Shown in pieces: positions 33,647-42,214 of a stretch of DNA of 64,000 bases. The notes under the pieces are model-generated. The model was not told the origin of the DNA, did not search any database, and saw only the letters and a list, made by a program, of their open reading frames with translations. This DNA comes from Flexifilum sp963727545. GTDB lineage: Bacteria > Chloroflexota > Anaerolineae > Aggregatilineales > Phototrophicaceae. The translations under genes were made by a program, and so were the position numbers. Every line of letters begins with the position of its first letter. Positions within the stretch are counted from its first letter, which is position 1. The stretch covers positions 6,867 through 70,866 of the forward strand of contig CAVSGS010000008.1 of the NCBI GenBank assembly GCA_963727545.1, read 5' to 3'.

Positions 33647-34321
33647 TTAGCCGACGAGCGGAAGTGTACTATAAATCAAGACGATCATGGCACCAATACA
33701 CAAAAATGGCGCGTAAGGAATTGAGGCTTGTAGGGTGCGGCGGCGCACCGTCAGCATGAAGACGATCACGGCGGCGCTGGTCGCCGCGCTGACGATCAAC
33801 GCCAAGAGCACGTTGGGGAAACCGAACGCGGCACCGATCAACGCTGCCAGTTTGATGTCGCCGCCGCCCAGACCGCCCGGTTTGACGCGGTCGGTCAGGA
33901 AGAAGACGCCGAAGCCGAAGAACACGCCGAGCAGGATCGGCAGCGGCGGCTGATGCAGCAGCAGGAGATTGACCCCCAGCGCGATCAGCAAGCCGGGATA
34001 GGTCAGCACGTTGAGGACGATCCGGTATTTGTAGTCCATGATCGTAATCAGCGCGAAGAACGAGCAGGACAGGATCAACCAGAGCGTCTCGCCGCTGATC
34101 CCGTGCAGCGCGTAGACCAGCGCGAACAGGATCGCCATGAATAACTCGAAGACCAGCGCGGCGCGCTCGGTTTCCGGCTCGCGGCGCAGCAAACGCAGCC
34201 ACGCCGGAGCGCGCAAGCGCGGCGCGGCGGTGGTGATCCCGTTCCAGTGGATCAGCGCGTCGCCGGAGTATTCCAGCAGCCAACCGGCGATCAATCCCAA
34301 TAAGGCGAACAGTACGATCAT
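33647..34321 (-). CDS. prepilin/prearchaellin peptidase (A24 aspartic protease)
   Basis: 224 residues, about six membrane helices. Both catalytic Asp motifs are present: 'ALITIMDYKYRIVLNVLTYPG' (first Asp before the YKYR/I-x-N-x-L-T-Y-P loop) and 'GGGDIKLAALIGAAFG' (second Asp in GxGD, here GGGDIK). The N-terminal methyltransferase region with its Cys tetrad, found in bacterial PilD, is missing, so it cuts but should not methylate, like archaeal PibD/ArlK. Start ATG 34321 overlaps the stop before it (ATGA). It should process the three archaellins and perhaps the Flp pilin at 22195. Confidence 0.88.
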   Translation of the reverse strand: MIVLFALLGLIAGWLLEYSGDALIHWNGITTAAPRLRAPAWLRLLRREPETERAALVFELFMAILFALVYALHGISGETLWLILSCSFFALITIMDYKYRIVLNVLTYPGLLIALGVNLLLLHQPPLPILLGVFFGFGVFFLTDRVKPGGLGGGDIKLAALIGAAFGFPNVLLALIVSAATSAAVIVFMLTVRRRTLQASIPYAPFLCIGAMIVLIYSTLPLVG

Positions 34322-34968
34322 TGCGGCTGCCCTTCTGTCTGATAGCCCGTGCGGGCGCGTAACTCACCGGCGACTTGGCGCGCCAGCGTCAGCAGCGACT
34401 CGGCGCTGACGACCTCGGTATCGCGCAGCAGGACGGCGTAGCGTTCGTTCTGCTCGTCGTTGGCGAACACCGAATTGAGCAAGTTCTGCAGGTCGGTCTC
34501 CGGTTGGAACTCGTCCGACTGCTGTTCCTCATCGGCGGCGGGTTCGGTTTCCTCGGTCGCTTCCACTGCGGCGGCTTCGGCTTCAGCGGCTGCGGCGACC
34601 GGCTCGGCAGCGATCGGCTGCTCAGCGGCGGGTTCGGTTTCCGCCGTCGCCGATACCGGGACGGCTTCCTCGCCGGGGTAGACTTCGCGGACGCCCGCCG
34701 GTAAGGGTGTCTCACGGACTGCGCCTGCCTGTGCCTGCGCTCTGGCTTTCGCCTGCGCCAATGCCGCTCGCTTGCGCTTGATTTGCGCTTTGCGCTTGCG
34801 GGCGAGTTGGGCGGCTTGTTTTGCTTTTCTGCGTGCCATAATTTGCTTTCCTGCTGCGTAGACTGATGGTCCGACTGCCAGCGCGAGGGCGAACAGCATC
34901 ACGCCCCCGACCATCACCAAACTGAGGATAACCTGTTTATTTGAGAACAGTACGTCGGTGAGTGGCAT
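34318..34968 (-). CDS. one-TM protein with basic coiled coil and acidic tail
   Basis: 216 residues from ATG 34968, with 'GAGGAGG' before it. One membrane helix near the N-terminus ('VILSLVMVGGVMLFALALAVG'), then a strongly basic helical stretch ('IMARRKAKQAAQLARKRKAQIKRKRAALAQAKARAQAQ', cut by me only for description), an Ala/Glu-rich acidic region and a helical end ('LQNLLNSVFANDEQNERYAVLLRD'). No family is recognised. Its position inside the motor operon, one membrane anchor and cytosolic coiled coil recall ArlX, the ring scaffold of crenarchaeal archaella, but this is an analogy only. Confidence 0.6.
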   Translation of the reverse strand: MPLTDVLFSNKQVILSLVMVGGVMLFALALAVGPSVYAAGKQIMARRKAKQAAQLARKRKAQIKRKRAALAQAKARAQAQAGAVRETPLPAGVREVYPGEEAVPVSATAETEPAAEQPIAAEPVAAAAEAEAAAVEATEETEPAADEEQQSDEFQPETDLQNLLNSVFANDEQNERYAVLLRDTEVVSAESLLTLARQVAGELRARTGYQTEGQPQ

Positions 34969-34978
34969 CAATCCCTCC

Positions 34979-36463
34979 TCATTTCGTCAGAATACCGGCG
35001 ACCATCGGCGGGACGATGACGAAGCTCAAGCCGGAGATGAACATGGTGATCGCCAGATAGAAGAAGACCTTCAGCTTGAGACCGCCATCGCAGAAGATGA
35101 TGGCGGCGGCGCTGGCGACCGAGACGGCGATCACCATCATCGCCGTGACCGTGCCCAAAAACGCCAGTTCTCCCGGCGAGAATTCCGCTAAGCCGAGGCT
35201 CATATTCGCCGCCATGCCGTTGCCGGTCTCGGCGGGTGCCATCGTCGCCACCATTGCCGCAAAGTTGTTGACGATCGAGAGGACGAAGACCATCAAGACG
35301 GCGACCATCGCTTGCATGACCGTCGCCAGCGCCGAAAACGTCCCCGAAACCAGCCGCCGTTTGGCGCGCAGTTGGGTCGCGCGGGCGACGAACAGCGAGC
35401 AGACGTAGCCGACGCGCTCCGGGTCGCCGCCCATTTTGACCGCGCCGTAGAAAATGTCGGTGACTTCCTTGATCAGGCGGCTGCCGGACTCGACGCCGAA
35501 CTGTCGCCAGCAAACGTCAGGATCGATACGCGCCATTAAGCGAGTGCCCAAGCGCTGGACGTCGTCTTGCAGGGCGGGGAACGAGGACAAGTCGATCTTG
35601 GTCAGCGCTTGCTTGAGCGTCGTGCCGCTGGAGGTCGCCATGCCGCCCATCGAGCGCAGCAGCGTGCTGAACTCGACGTCTTTCTTGTTGATGTGCCGGT
35701 CGCTGATCAAGCTGGCGATGCCGACCGGCAGCAGACAGACCGCCGCGACCAACAGCGCCAAGCCGACGCTGCCGCCGAGGATCAGCAGCATGGAGGCGGC
35801 GAGGGCGGTCGTCGGGACGATGGTCTTGAACAGCCGCAGCGCCAACCGTTGATCGCGCGAGCCGTGGGCGGCGCTGAGGTTCATCGCTTCGCGCGGCGCG
35901 GAACGATAAATGATCCACGTACCGAAGCCCGCCATCAGCACGCCGGCGGCGACCAGCGTCGCGATGCTGGTGACACTGGTCGAATAGATCATCGACGTGA
36001 TCATCTGGATGATGATGATCAAGCCGACCGAGATGGTGATCGACGAAAAGGCGTTGGTCCACTGCTTGAGGTTTTCCAGATTGCGCTCGTACTCGTTGCG
36101 GTAGTCGTCGCCCTGAACTTTCGCCTCGCGGGCGAGAAACTCGTCCAGCGGCTCGCCGGAGCGCATCGCGTCCGCCATGCGCAGCAGAAAGCTGCGGATA
36201 TTCTCGGATTTCGCCTTAGGCGCGACGATGTGGCAGGCGTCCGGGTAGTCGTAGCGGAATTCGTCGACCAGCGTATTGACCGCCACGAAATAGAGCGCGG
36301 CTGAGCACTTCGACAGTGCGGCGATCTCGAAGGTCTTGCTGCGCGAAATCCCCGCCGAAGCCATCGCCGACATGTAGGTCAGTTGATAGAACATGTCGTA
36401 GGGCGTGACAGGTTTATAGGAGTTTCTGTCGCCGCGCTTCGGCGAGGATTTTGTAGAATTCAT
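34979..36463 (-). CDS. arlJ: archaellum membrane platform ArlJ/TadC-like
   Basis: 494 residues. It is a T2SF-type polytopic protein with two related halves, as in ArlJ (FlaJ): cytosolic helical domains 'LLRMADAMRSGEPLDEFLAREA' and 'LLRSMGGMATSSGTTLKQALTKIDL', each followed by membrane helices ('ITISVGLIIIIQMITSMIYS', 'LALLVAAVCLLPVGIASLI', 'MVAVLMVFVLSIVNNFAAMV', 'LAITMFISGLSFVIVPPMVAG'). The protein is longer than TadB or TadC (~300) and matches the ~500-residue double form of ArlJ. It anchors the rotating or pumping ATPase ArlI. Its 5' end overlaps the ArlI gene by 50 bases; a shorter start inside is possible. Confidence 0.82.
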   Translation of the reverse strand: MNSTKSSPKRGDRNSYKPVTPYDMFYQLTYMSAMASAGISRSKTFEIAALSKCSAALYFVAVNTLVDEFRYDYPDACHIVAPKAKSENIRSFLLRMADAMRSGEPLDEFLAREAKVQGDDYRNEYERNLENLKQWTNAFSSITISVGLIIIIQMITSMIYSTSVTSIATLVAAGVLMAGFGTWIIYRSAPREAMNLSAAHGSRDQRLALRLFKTIVPTTALAASMLLILGGSVGLALLVAAVCLLPVGIASLISDRHINKKDVEFSTLLRSMGGMATSSGTTLKQALTKIDLSSFPALQDDVQRLGTRLMARIDPDVCWRQFGVESGSRLIKEVTDIFYGAVKMGGDPERVGYVCSLFVARATQLRAKRRLVSGTFSALATVMQAMVAVLMVFVLSIVNNFAAMVATMAPAETGNGMAANMSLGLAEFSPGELAFLGTVTAMMVIAVSVASAAAIIFCDGGLKLKVFFYLAITMFISGLSFVIVPPMVAGILTK

Positions 36464-38111
36464 GGAAATCCGACACTTTCTTTTCTGTGTGCAGTTGTTC
36501 GAAAATTTGCGCCCGCCGCTTGACCTCGTCGTAGATCTCGCGGCGGCGCGAGGGCGGGATGCCGCGCTTAAGGGCGATCACTTCTTCCAGCAGATAGCTG
36601 TTGCGGTAGCCGGGGAAGTCGAAGCTGTCGGTGGCGACGTTCCAGCGGAAGGCTTCGAGGAACGAAAACGTCTGCGAAACCGGGTCGTAACCGATGATCT
36701 CGTTGACGCTGAGCACGCGGCGCGCCATGCGTCCATCTTGCAGGCGGACGGCAGAGACGATCACGGCGAGGGCGAGGTTATCGATGTAGGTCTTGGGAAT
36801 ATTGATCGGGTCGCCGGTCAAGCGCTGGATCAGCTTTTCGACCGACGAGGCGTGAAACGTCGACATCACGCCGTGACCGGTCTGCATCGCCTGAAAAGCG
36901 ACGACCGCCTCGATACTGCGGATCTCGCCGACGATGATGATGTCGGGGCGCTGACGGAGGGCGGCTTTGAGCAGTTCGAACATGCCGACGTTGCTGCCCT
37001 TGTTATCGCCATTTCCGGCGCGGGTCATCTCTTGGAGCCAGTTTTGATGCGGCACCTGAACTTCGGGCGTGTCCTCGATGGTGATGATCTTGGCGTCCGG
37101 CTTGATGAAGGTCGTCAGGGCGTTGAGCATGGTCGTCTTGCCCGACGCGGTCGCGCCGACGATGAACATGTTCATGTGCGCTTCGAGCACCAGCGAGAGA
37201 TAGCCCGCCATCATGTAGTTGAGCGTGCCGAAGTCGATCAACTCAAGCACGCTGGTCGGCGTATCGGAGAATTTACGGATGGTGAAGTTGCTGCCGCGCT
37301 TGCTGATCTCGCGCCCGTAGACGATGTTGATACGCGAGCCATCGGGCAGCGAAGAATCGACCAGCGGATTACGGACGGTGACCGGGCTTTTGACCCATTC
37401 GCCCAGCCAGACGGCGAAATCGTCCACGTCGTCGAAATCCGGGAAGACGATTGACGATTGGAGACTCTTGAAGACTTTATGCTCGATGAAGATCGCGCCG
37501 ACGCCGGAGCAGCTAATGTCCTCGATGTAGGGGTCGAGCAGCAGCGGTTGAAGGATGCCTAAGCCGATCTTCTCGCGGATGACGAGATAGCGGATCGCCT
37601 CAAGCTGGCGGTGCGTGACCAAGACCTTCGCCGATTTCGACTTGGTGCCCGGTTTGGGTGGGGTCGTCGTGCAAATCTGGTCGATTAGCTCGATCAGCAG
37701 CTTCTTCTTCTCGTCGGCGTCTTCGGTGCGCCCGATCTCCTCTGCCCACGAGACCAGCTTGTTTTCGACTTCGGGCATGATGTCGTCGACGTTGGTGACG
37801 ACGGTCGGCTCGACGGCGATGTAGTAGTCGCGCGCGCCGGAAGGGTCAGGGAAGATGTGGACGAACAAGCCCTCTTTGATCGGGTAGATCAGGTTGCGAT
37901 CATTGGTCAAGCCGAGCGTGCGCGGCACCTTGGCGTAATAAGCGGGCACGCCGAATTCCTTGATCGGCACGTACTGGAGATAGTCCAGCAGGAAGGCGGC
38001 TTCGGCGCAGACCTCGCGCAGTTCGGGCGAGAGCAGCGGCAGCAGTTCCTCTTTAGGCGTCTGCGGCGCGGCACGGTCGAAGGGAAACGGGAGTACGGTT
38101 TGTGCGCCCAT
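36414..38111 (-). CDS. arlI: archaellum motor ATPase ArlI-like (type II/IV secretion ATPase)
   Basis: 565 residues. A long N-terminal domain (~1-190) is followed by the secretion-ATPase core: Walker A 'GATASGKTT' (319-327), Asp box 'IITIEDTPEVQVPHQNW' (~342-358), Walker B 'PDIIIVGEIR' (389-398) and His box 'GHGVMSTFHASSVEKLIQRL'. 'PxQNW...MTRAGNG' and the C-terminal helical tail are features of ArlI/FlaI rather than PilB or TadA. ArlI powers assembly and rotation of archaella. It follows ArlH directly (3-base gap) and overlaps ArlJ, the invariable trio of archaellum motors. Confidence 0.88.
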   Translation of the reverse strand: MGAQTVLPFPFDRAAPQTPKEELLPLLSPELREVCAEAAFLLDYLQYVPIKEFGVPAYYAKVPRTLGLTNDRNLIYPIKEGLFVHIFPDPSGARDYYIAVEPTVVTNVDDIMPEVENKLVSWAEEIGRTEDADEKKKLLIELIDQICTTTPPKPGTKSKSAKVLVTHRQLEAIRYLVIREKIGLGILQPLLLDPYIEDISCSGVGAIFIEHKVFKSLQSSIVFPDFDDVDDFAVWLGEWVKSPVTVRNPLVDSSLPDGSRINIVYGREISKRGSNFTIRKFSDTPTSVLELIDFGTLNYMMAGYLSLVLEAHMNMFIVGATASGKTTMLNALTTFIKPDAKIITIEDTPEVQVPHQNWLQEMTRAGNGDNKGSNVGMFELLKAALRQRPDIIIVGEIRSIEAVVAFQAMQTGHGVMSTFHASSVEKLIQRLTGDPINIPKTYIDNLALAVIVSAVRLQDGRMARRVLSVNEIIGYDPVSQTFSFLEAFRWNVATDSFDFPGYRNSYLLEEVIALKRGIPPSRRREIYDEVKRRAQIFEQLHTEKKVSDFHEFYKILAEARRQKLL

Positions 38112-38114
38112 GAC

Positions 38115-38831
38115 TTACCCTCGCGCCTTGCTGATCGGGATGACGCGCATCCCCCAGCCCGGTTCTACGTCGAAGCCGACGATCGCGCCGGTGGTACTGT
38201 CGGCGCCGCGAATCTTGTTGACTTCGAGCGTCTTGACCAAGCGCTGACCGTCCTGCTCGGCTTTCAGACGCAGATCGGCGTCGCACATCGAGCGGATCGG
38301 GTTAAGCAGGTCTTCCTCGACGCCCTGCGCGTGCAGCGTAACGATGATGGTCGTGCCGCCGGCGCAGAGCCGCTGGCAGCGCTCGAAGAAGCGGAAGATC
38401 GGCGCGTCTTCGGTGTCGTGGATCACGGCGGCGGTCAGCGAGTCGACGATGATCAGCGTGCGTTTGGTTTCGGCGCTGATGGCATCGAGTAGGGCATCGG
38501 TTGCGCCGTCGCCGAGCTTGGTCAGCGCCATCGGGTAAATGCGGCACTTGTTGAGCAGCACGAAGTCGAGGATGTCGCTGTCGAGCTTCTGCATCTGGGC
38601 GATCAAGCTGCGAATGGTGTTCTCGCTGGTGAAGATCGAGACGGTGTAGCCGTCGAGCAGCGCGCCCGACATCATTTGATGCGCCAGCACCGACTTGCCC
38701 GACCCCGACCCGCCCTCGATCAACGTCAAAGAGCCGATCGGCAGCCCGCCGCCCATCTTGCTATCCAGCTCCATGTTGTGCGACGAGATGCTAAGCTGAG
38801 TCTTTTCGGTAATTTCGGGTGCCAGTACCAT
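38115..38831 (-). CDS. arlH: ArlH-like RecA/KaiC-family ATPase
   Basis: 238 residues, one RecA-fold domain. Walker A 'GGSGSGKS' (residues 40-47) and Walker B 'RTLIIVDSLTA' (~123-133) are intact, with 'DILDFVLLNKCRIYPMAL' between. Size and layout ('MELDSKMGGGLPIGSLTLIEG' start) match ArlH (FlaH), the ATP-binding regulatory ring that sits on ArlI. A stand-alone single-domain KaiC-like protein is the alternative, but the position between ArlG-like and ArlI genes decides for ArlH. Confidence 0.86.
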   Translation of the reverse strand: MVLAPEITEKTQLSISSHNMELDSKMGGGLPIGSLTLIEGGSGSGKSVLAHQMMSGALLDGYTVSIFTSENTIRSLIAQMQKLDSDILDFVLLNKCRIYPMALTKLGDGATDALLDAISAETKRTLIIVDSLTAAVIHDTEDAPIFRFFERCQRLCAGGTTIIVTLHAQGVEEDLLNPIRSMCDADLRLKAEQDGQRLVKTLEVNKIRGADSTTGAIVGFDVEPGWGMRVIPISKARG

Positions 38832-38860
38832 GCGTCTGCTTCACTCCTGCGCGTTATCGG

Positions 38861-39999
38861 TCAAGGAACCAGCGAGATGATAAAGGTATCGGTGCCGATC
38901 ACGTCGTAGCCGTCGGTGACGACGAACTTGAACAGATCGGCTTCGGTGCCAGTGTGGGTATAGGTCAGTTGCAGATTGTTGATGTCGGCTTGGCTGAAAG
39001 TCGAGCCGAGGCTGAGCGTGCCGTTCGCCGGAAATTGGGTCACGGTGTAGATCAGCTTGTCGGGCGGGTCGTCGGCGTCGGTCACGCTGAGCAGATCGCT
39101 GGTGATCACGGCGGTGCTGTTCGCCGGAAGCGTCAGCCCGGCATTGTTGCCGCGTTCGGGCGGCTGATTGATGGTGATGGCATAGCTGTAAGTGCCGATG
39201 GTGTCGATGCCGTCGGTCACGCTGAATTCGAAACTGTCGTCGCCGTCGCCGGTGTGAGTGTAATAGACCTCGCCCGCGTCGATCTGCGCTTGGGTGAAGC
39301 TGTCCATCGGCGTGAGTGTTCCCTGTTCGGGCGGCGTGGTGATGGTGTAGGTCAGTTCGTCCGCTGGTTCTCAATGTCGATGCTGTCCAGCGTCGCGGTG
39401 GTCAGCGGCGCGCTGCCGCCAGCGGCGACGCGCGTGCCATAGCTGCGCACCAGCAGCGGCGGCGTATTGCGTTTGGCGGTCAGGGCGGTGGTCACGCCGT
39501 TCTGGGTGGCGACGGTCACGGTGGCGCTTTGCCCGACGCCGACCGCCGGTGACACGCGGACGTGCAGCACCAGTTCCTCGCCGGGATTGAGAATGTCGGT
39601 TTCGTAAGTTTCGGCGAGGTCGTTGGCGGCGTCGAGGTAAATGCCGTCCAGTGACCACGCGTTGATCACCGCGCCGGTCGCGTCGTAGGGCAGCCGCTCG
39701 GCGTGATAGACCGGGGTGGCGGTGCTGTCGTAGTACTCCGCGAACAAATCCCACTTGTCGAAATCCGCCAGCTTGAGGTCGCCGTCGTTGCGGATCGTGA
39801 CCACGATCAGGCTGCCGGAGTCGAGTACCTGCAGGTCGGCAGCGCTGATGTCGGTCCCGGCGATGTCGTTGGCGCGGTCGGATACGGCTTGCGAGGCGGT
39901 GACGATGGTCTCTTGCGCCGAAATGTAGGTGCTGGACATGGTCAGCCCACCGAACAGCAGCAAGAAGATGATGATGACGGCGGCGAGGACGTTTTCCAT
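38861..39999 (-). CDS. ArlF/ArlG-like stator protein with cadherin-like extension, frameshifted
   Basis: Two frames make one protein. The first (39999-39352) starts 'MENVLAAVIIIFLLLFGGLTMSSTYISAQETIV', a pilin-like N-terminal helix, followed by a beta domain with 'SLIVVTIRNDGDLKLADFDKWDLFAEYY', the ArlF/ArlG immunoglobulin-like fold. Near 39367 a missing C breaks the frame; restoring it gives '...SIDIENPADELTYTITTPPEQGTL' and continues to 38861 with two cadherin-like (DUF11/VCBS type) repeats ('SFTQAQIDAGEVYYTHTGDGDDSFEFSV', 'TFSQADINNLQLTYTHTGTEADLFKFVV'). About 380 residues in total. Archaeal ArlG lacks such an extension. It could bind the wall or S-layer outside the cell. Confidence 0.68.
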
Positions 40000-40002
40000 G
40001 AT

Positions 40003-40515
40003 CTAGATACCTAGGAAATATTCGCTGGAAACGCCGTTGGGGAGGATGATGCGCAAGAAATAGCGACCGGTCGAGAGCGGCGTGGCGTTGTGGATGTCGA
40101 TTTGCAAGGTTGCCGTCGGCAGCCACTCGCTGTCGTTCTCGACTGACCACGTCCAGTAGATCGGCGCGCCGCCCGCTTCGCTCTCGATGGGAATGCGGAC
40201 GTAATTGCCTTCGCGACCGAAGAAGACGTCCATCCGGTCGAGGGCGGTGACTCGCGCCGTGCCGATATTCTTGATCCACGCGAAAACGTCGAACTGACCA
40301 TTGCTGTTGCCGTCCTGCCACTGGTGATCGGCGTCGAGTTCGGCGCTGGCGTGGACAACGGTAATGTCGTAGCTCATCCGATCAGCTGCGCCTTTTGCCA
40401 TCCGCGCTACGGAGTCTGCGCCTTCAATCACAGCCGGGTAAGCTACGTTGAACAGCACCAGTACCATGATCATGCTGGCGGCGATAAAAAGTGCAGTGGT
40501 GATCGTTTTATCCAT
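40003..40515 (-). CDS. ArlF/ArlG-like stator protein
   Basis: 170 residues. An N-terminal hydrophobic helix ('ALFIAASMIMVLVLFNVAYPAV') precedes a beta-sandwich domain with 'FDVFAWIKNIGTARVTALDRMDVFFGREGNYVRIPIESE', 'IYWTWSVENDSEWLPTATLQIDIH' and 'LSTGRYFLRIILPNGVSSEYF'. The run 'W-x-KNIG ... DVFFG' is what one sees in archaeal FlaG/FlaF-type proteins, which form the stator that ties the archaellum to the S-layer. With the next gene (four-base gap, same family fold) it matches the F-G order of euryarchaeal operons. I do not decide which of the two is F and which is G. Confidence 0.72.
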   Translation of the reverse strand: MDKTITTALFIAASMIMVLVLFNVAYPAVIEGADSVARMAKGAADRMSYDITVVHASAELDADHQWQDGNSNGQFDVFAWIKNIGTARVTALDRMDVFFGREGNYVRIPIESEAGGAPIYWTWSVENDSEWLPTATLQIDIHNATPLSTGRYFLRIILPNGVSSEYFLGI

Positions 40516-40531
40516 AGTTGCCTAACGTCCT

Positions 40532-41428
40532 TTAGTGGGTACCGTAGCCGCTGCCATTCGGCGCGTAGGGGGCGGGGCGTTGGGCATCGTCAAGTAGGGT
40601 GGTGATCAAGCGCAGCACGAGATCCTGACGCTCACTGGACGGGTTGTAGGGTCGGGCGTATGGTTCAGTGGGATACGGCGCGTTCGCGTATGATTGATCC
40701 GCGTAGGGCTGATTTTGATAAGGCTGAGCCGGATAGGGCTGGCGCGCTGCCGGAGCGGACGGCGTGCTCCGCTCGTCGTAAACGTCGATGAACTGCATGA
40801 GCAGGCTGCGCTCCGGTTCGTCGCAAAGGCTGATCAAGTGGCGGGTGCGGGCGACGCCCATTTCGCGCACTTTTTGGCTGACCCACTGATCCAGTTGAAT
40901 CCAGACTTTGACCTCGGCAGGTTCGTAACTCGGCGCGGCGGGCTTGCTCCCGTTATGGTTGTTGTTCCCATTATGTCCATTGGCGCGAACAGTCGGCTGA
41001 GCCGGTGGTACGTAGATTGGCGTCGGTGCGGGCGCGGGGCGACGTTCGGTCGGTTGACGATTAGGCTGGCGCTCAGCGGGGCGACGGTCGAGCGGCTGCT
41101 GCGGGGCGGCGGGCTGCTCGGCGAACGAGTCGGCGCGGACTTGCTTGGCTTGCGGATATTCGCGCGAGGGCGCTGGGCGTCCGTTGACGAGATGATTTTC
41201 CGAGGTCGGCGCTGCGCCGTTGGATCGCGCGGCAGGAGTGGGGCGGGACGGCGGTGCTGCGTCAACTTCCGGAGCGTGCGCGGCGGCTTTGCGATTCTCC
41301 TCAGCGCGCAGGACCGGGTGCGCTTCCTTGAGCAGCTGCTCTTGGATTTGCAGCAGGATTTCCTGAATTTGGGCTTTGATCAGGTTCAGTTCCTGCTCGA
41401 CGACATCGACCCTCTGTTCCAAATTCAT
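40532..41428 (-). CDS. ArlC/D/E-like cytosolic coiled-coil protein
   Basis: 298 residues. A coiled coil at the N-terminus ('MNLEQRVDVVEQELNLIKAQIQEILLQIQEQLLK') is followed by a ~130-residue Pro/Ala/Gln/Asn-rich linker with 'NGHNGNNNHNGS', a helical domain 'VKVWIQLDQWVSQKVREMGVARTRHLISLCDEPERSLLMQFIDVY', a Tyr-Pro-rich spacer ('YPAQPYQNQPYADQSY') and a short end helix. Coiled coil plus small end domain is the layout of ArlC/D/E, which link the motor to chemotaxis in euryarchaea, and the position between archaellins and ArlF/G is exactly theirs. The sequence likeness is weak. Confidence 0.55.
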   Translation of the reverse strand: MNLEQRVDVVEQELNLIKAQIQEILLQIQEQLLKEAHPVLRAEENRKAAAHAPEVDAAPPSRPTPAARSNGAAPTSENHLVNGRPAPSREYPQAKQVRADSFAEQPAAPQQPLDRRPAERQPNRQPTERRPAPAPTPIYVPPAQPTVRANGHNGNNNHNGSKPAAPSYEPAEVKVWIQLDQWVSQKVREMGVARTRHLISLCDEPERSLLMQFIDVYDERSTPSAPAARQPYPAQPYQNQPYADQSYANAPYPTEPYARPYNPSSERQDLVLRLITTLLDDAQRPAPYAPNGSGYGTH

Positions 41429-41528
41429 CCACTTATCTCCTGTAATTCGCTCGCGCCGACATTTGAGTGTCTAGGCATAAATGAGGGGCTGGCAGCAGCC
41501 CCTCTCATTGATTTGCGCCGCAGTTGCT

Positions 41529-42099
41529 TTAGCGCAGTTCCATGACCTTTTCGAGCGCGGCGGGCGTGGTGCGGTTGATGGCAATGACCGCGCCGGTCGG
41601 CGGCTTGACTTCGAGCGTGAAGGCGGTGTTGGTTTCCAGGCATCGTCCAGTATCGTGCAACGTCACCGTAATTTCGGCGAGTTCGCCGTCTTCCAACAGG
41701 GCAGTCTTCGTCGCCCACGTTCACGATGAAATTGACTGAGAAATCGAGATTGCTCTCCTGAACCGTGTCAGTACGATAGGCGATCACCACTTGCGGATCG
41801 GCGGTGTCCAGATTGATCGGGTCGCCACCGGCGACGGACGCCACTGTGAAGACGACGGTTTGAACGGCTGCTTTATCCGTGGACTGGGCAATCACGGCAC
41901 CTTTGACTTCCATCGATGCCTGGACGCCCTCAAGCCCGGCGTAAATCGCTTGCTGACCCTTTTCGGTCGAGGCGGTACCGGCGGACAGAACTGCGAAGGC
42001 GAAAACCGATGCCACAACGACGAAGGCGATGAGGATGATGGCGGCTTCGAGCGCTGCCTGACCACTTTGGTTCTGGTTGAATTTCTGGTACTTGTTCAC
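41529..42099 (-). CDS. arlB: archaellin paralogue 1 (third in operon), frameshifted
   Basis: GTG start at 42099 after AAGGAA. Class III signal: 'NQNQSGQAALEAAIILIAFVVVASVFAFAVLSAG'; cleavage after the SG would leave Glu at position 5 of the mature protein. This is followed by the archaellin hallmark 'GLEGVQASMEVKGAVIA' and 'TVVFTVASVAGGDPINL'. One C too many near 41700 breaks the frame; in register it continues 'LLEDGELAEITVTLHD' and ends 'NTAFTLEVKPPTGAVIAINRTTPAALEKVMELR' at TAA 41529. The C-terminal beta strand 'FTLEVKPPxGAxIxIxRTxPA' is characteristic of archaellins. About 190 residues. Confidence 0.82.
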
Positions 42100-42163
42100 T
42101 GCGAATTCCTTAAGTTGCGTAGATGTCTGAGTTCAATGGGTCGAGCTTGATTGCTGGTCGATG

Positions 42164-42194
42164 GTAGGGGCGCTCAGTTCAAGCTGCGCCCCTA
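42164..42194. repeat. palindromic repeat between archaellin genes
   Basis: Imperfect GTAGGGGCGC...GCGCCCCTA hairpin in the ~115-base gap between archaellins 2 and 1. As RNA it could lower read-through or protect the upstream message, and so set archaellin ratios. Confidence 0.7.
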
Positions 42195-42214
42195 GTGTTG
42201 AGCTGGATAGTTGA

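Noticed and set aside
34979..38831. Tad (Flp pilus) secretion motor
   Set aside because: ArlJ-like is a ~494-residue double protein, not TadB plus TadC. A KaiC-like ArlH lies beside the ATPase, and three archaellins share the operon.
38115..38831. KaiC-type circadian protein
   Set aside because: Only one RecA domain, no KaiA/KaiB, and its place between stator and ArlI genes fits ArlH.
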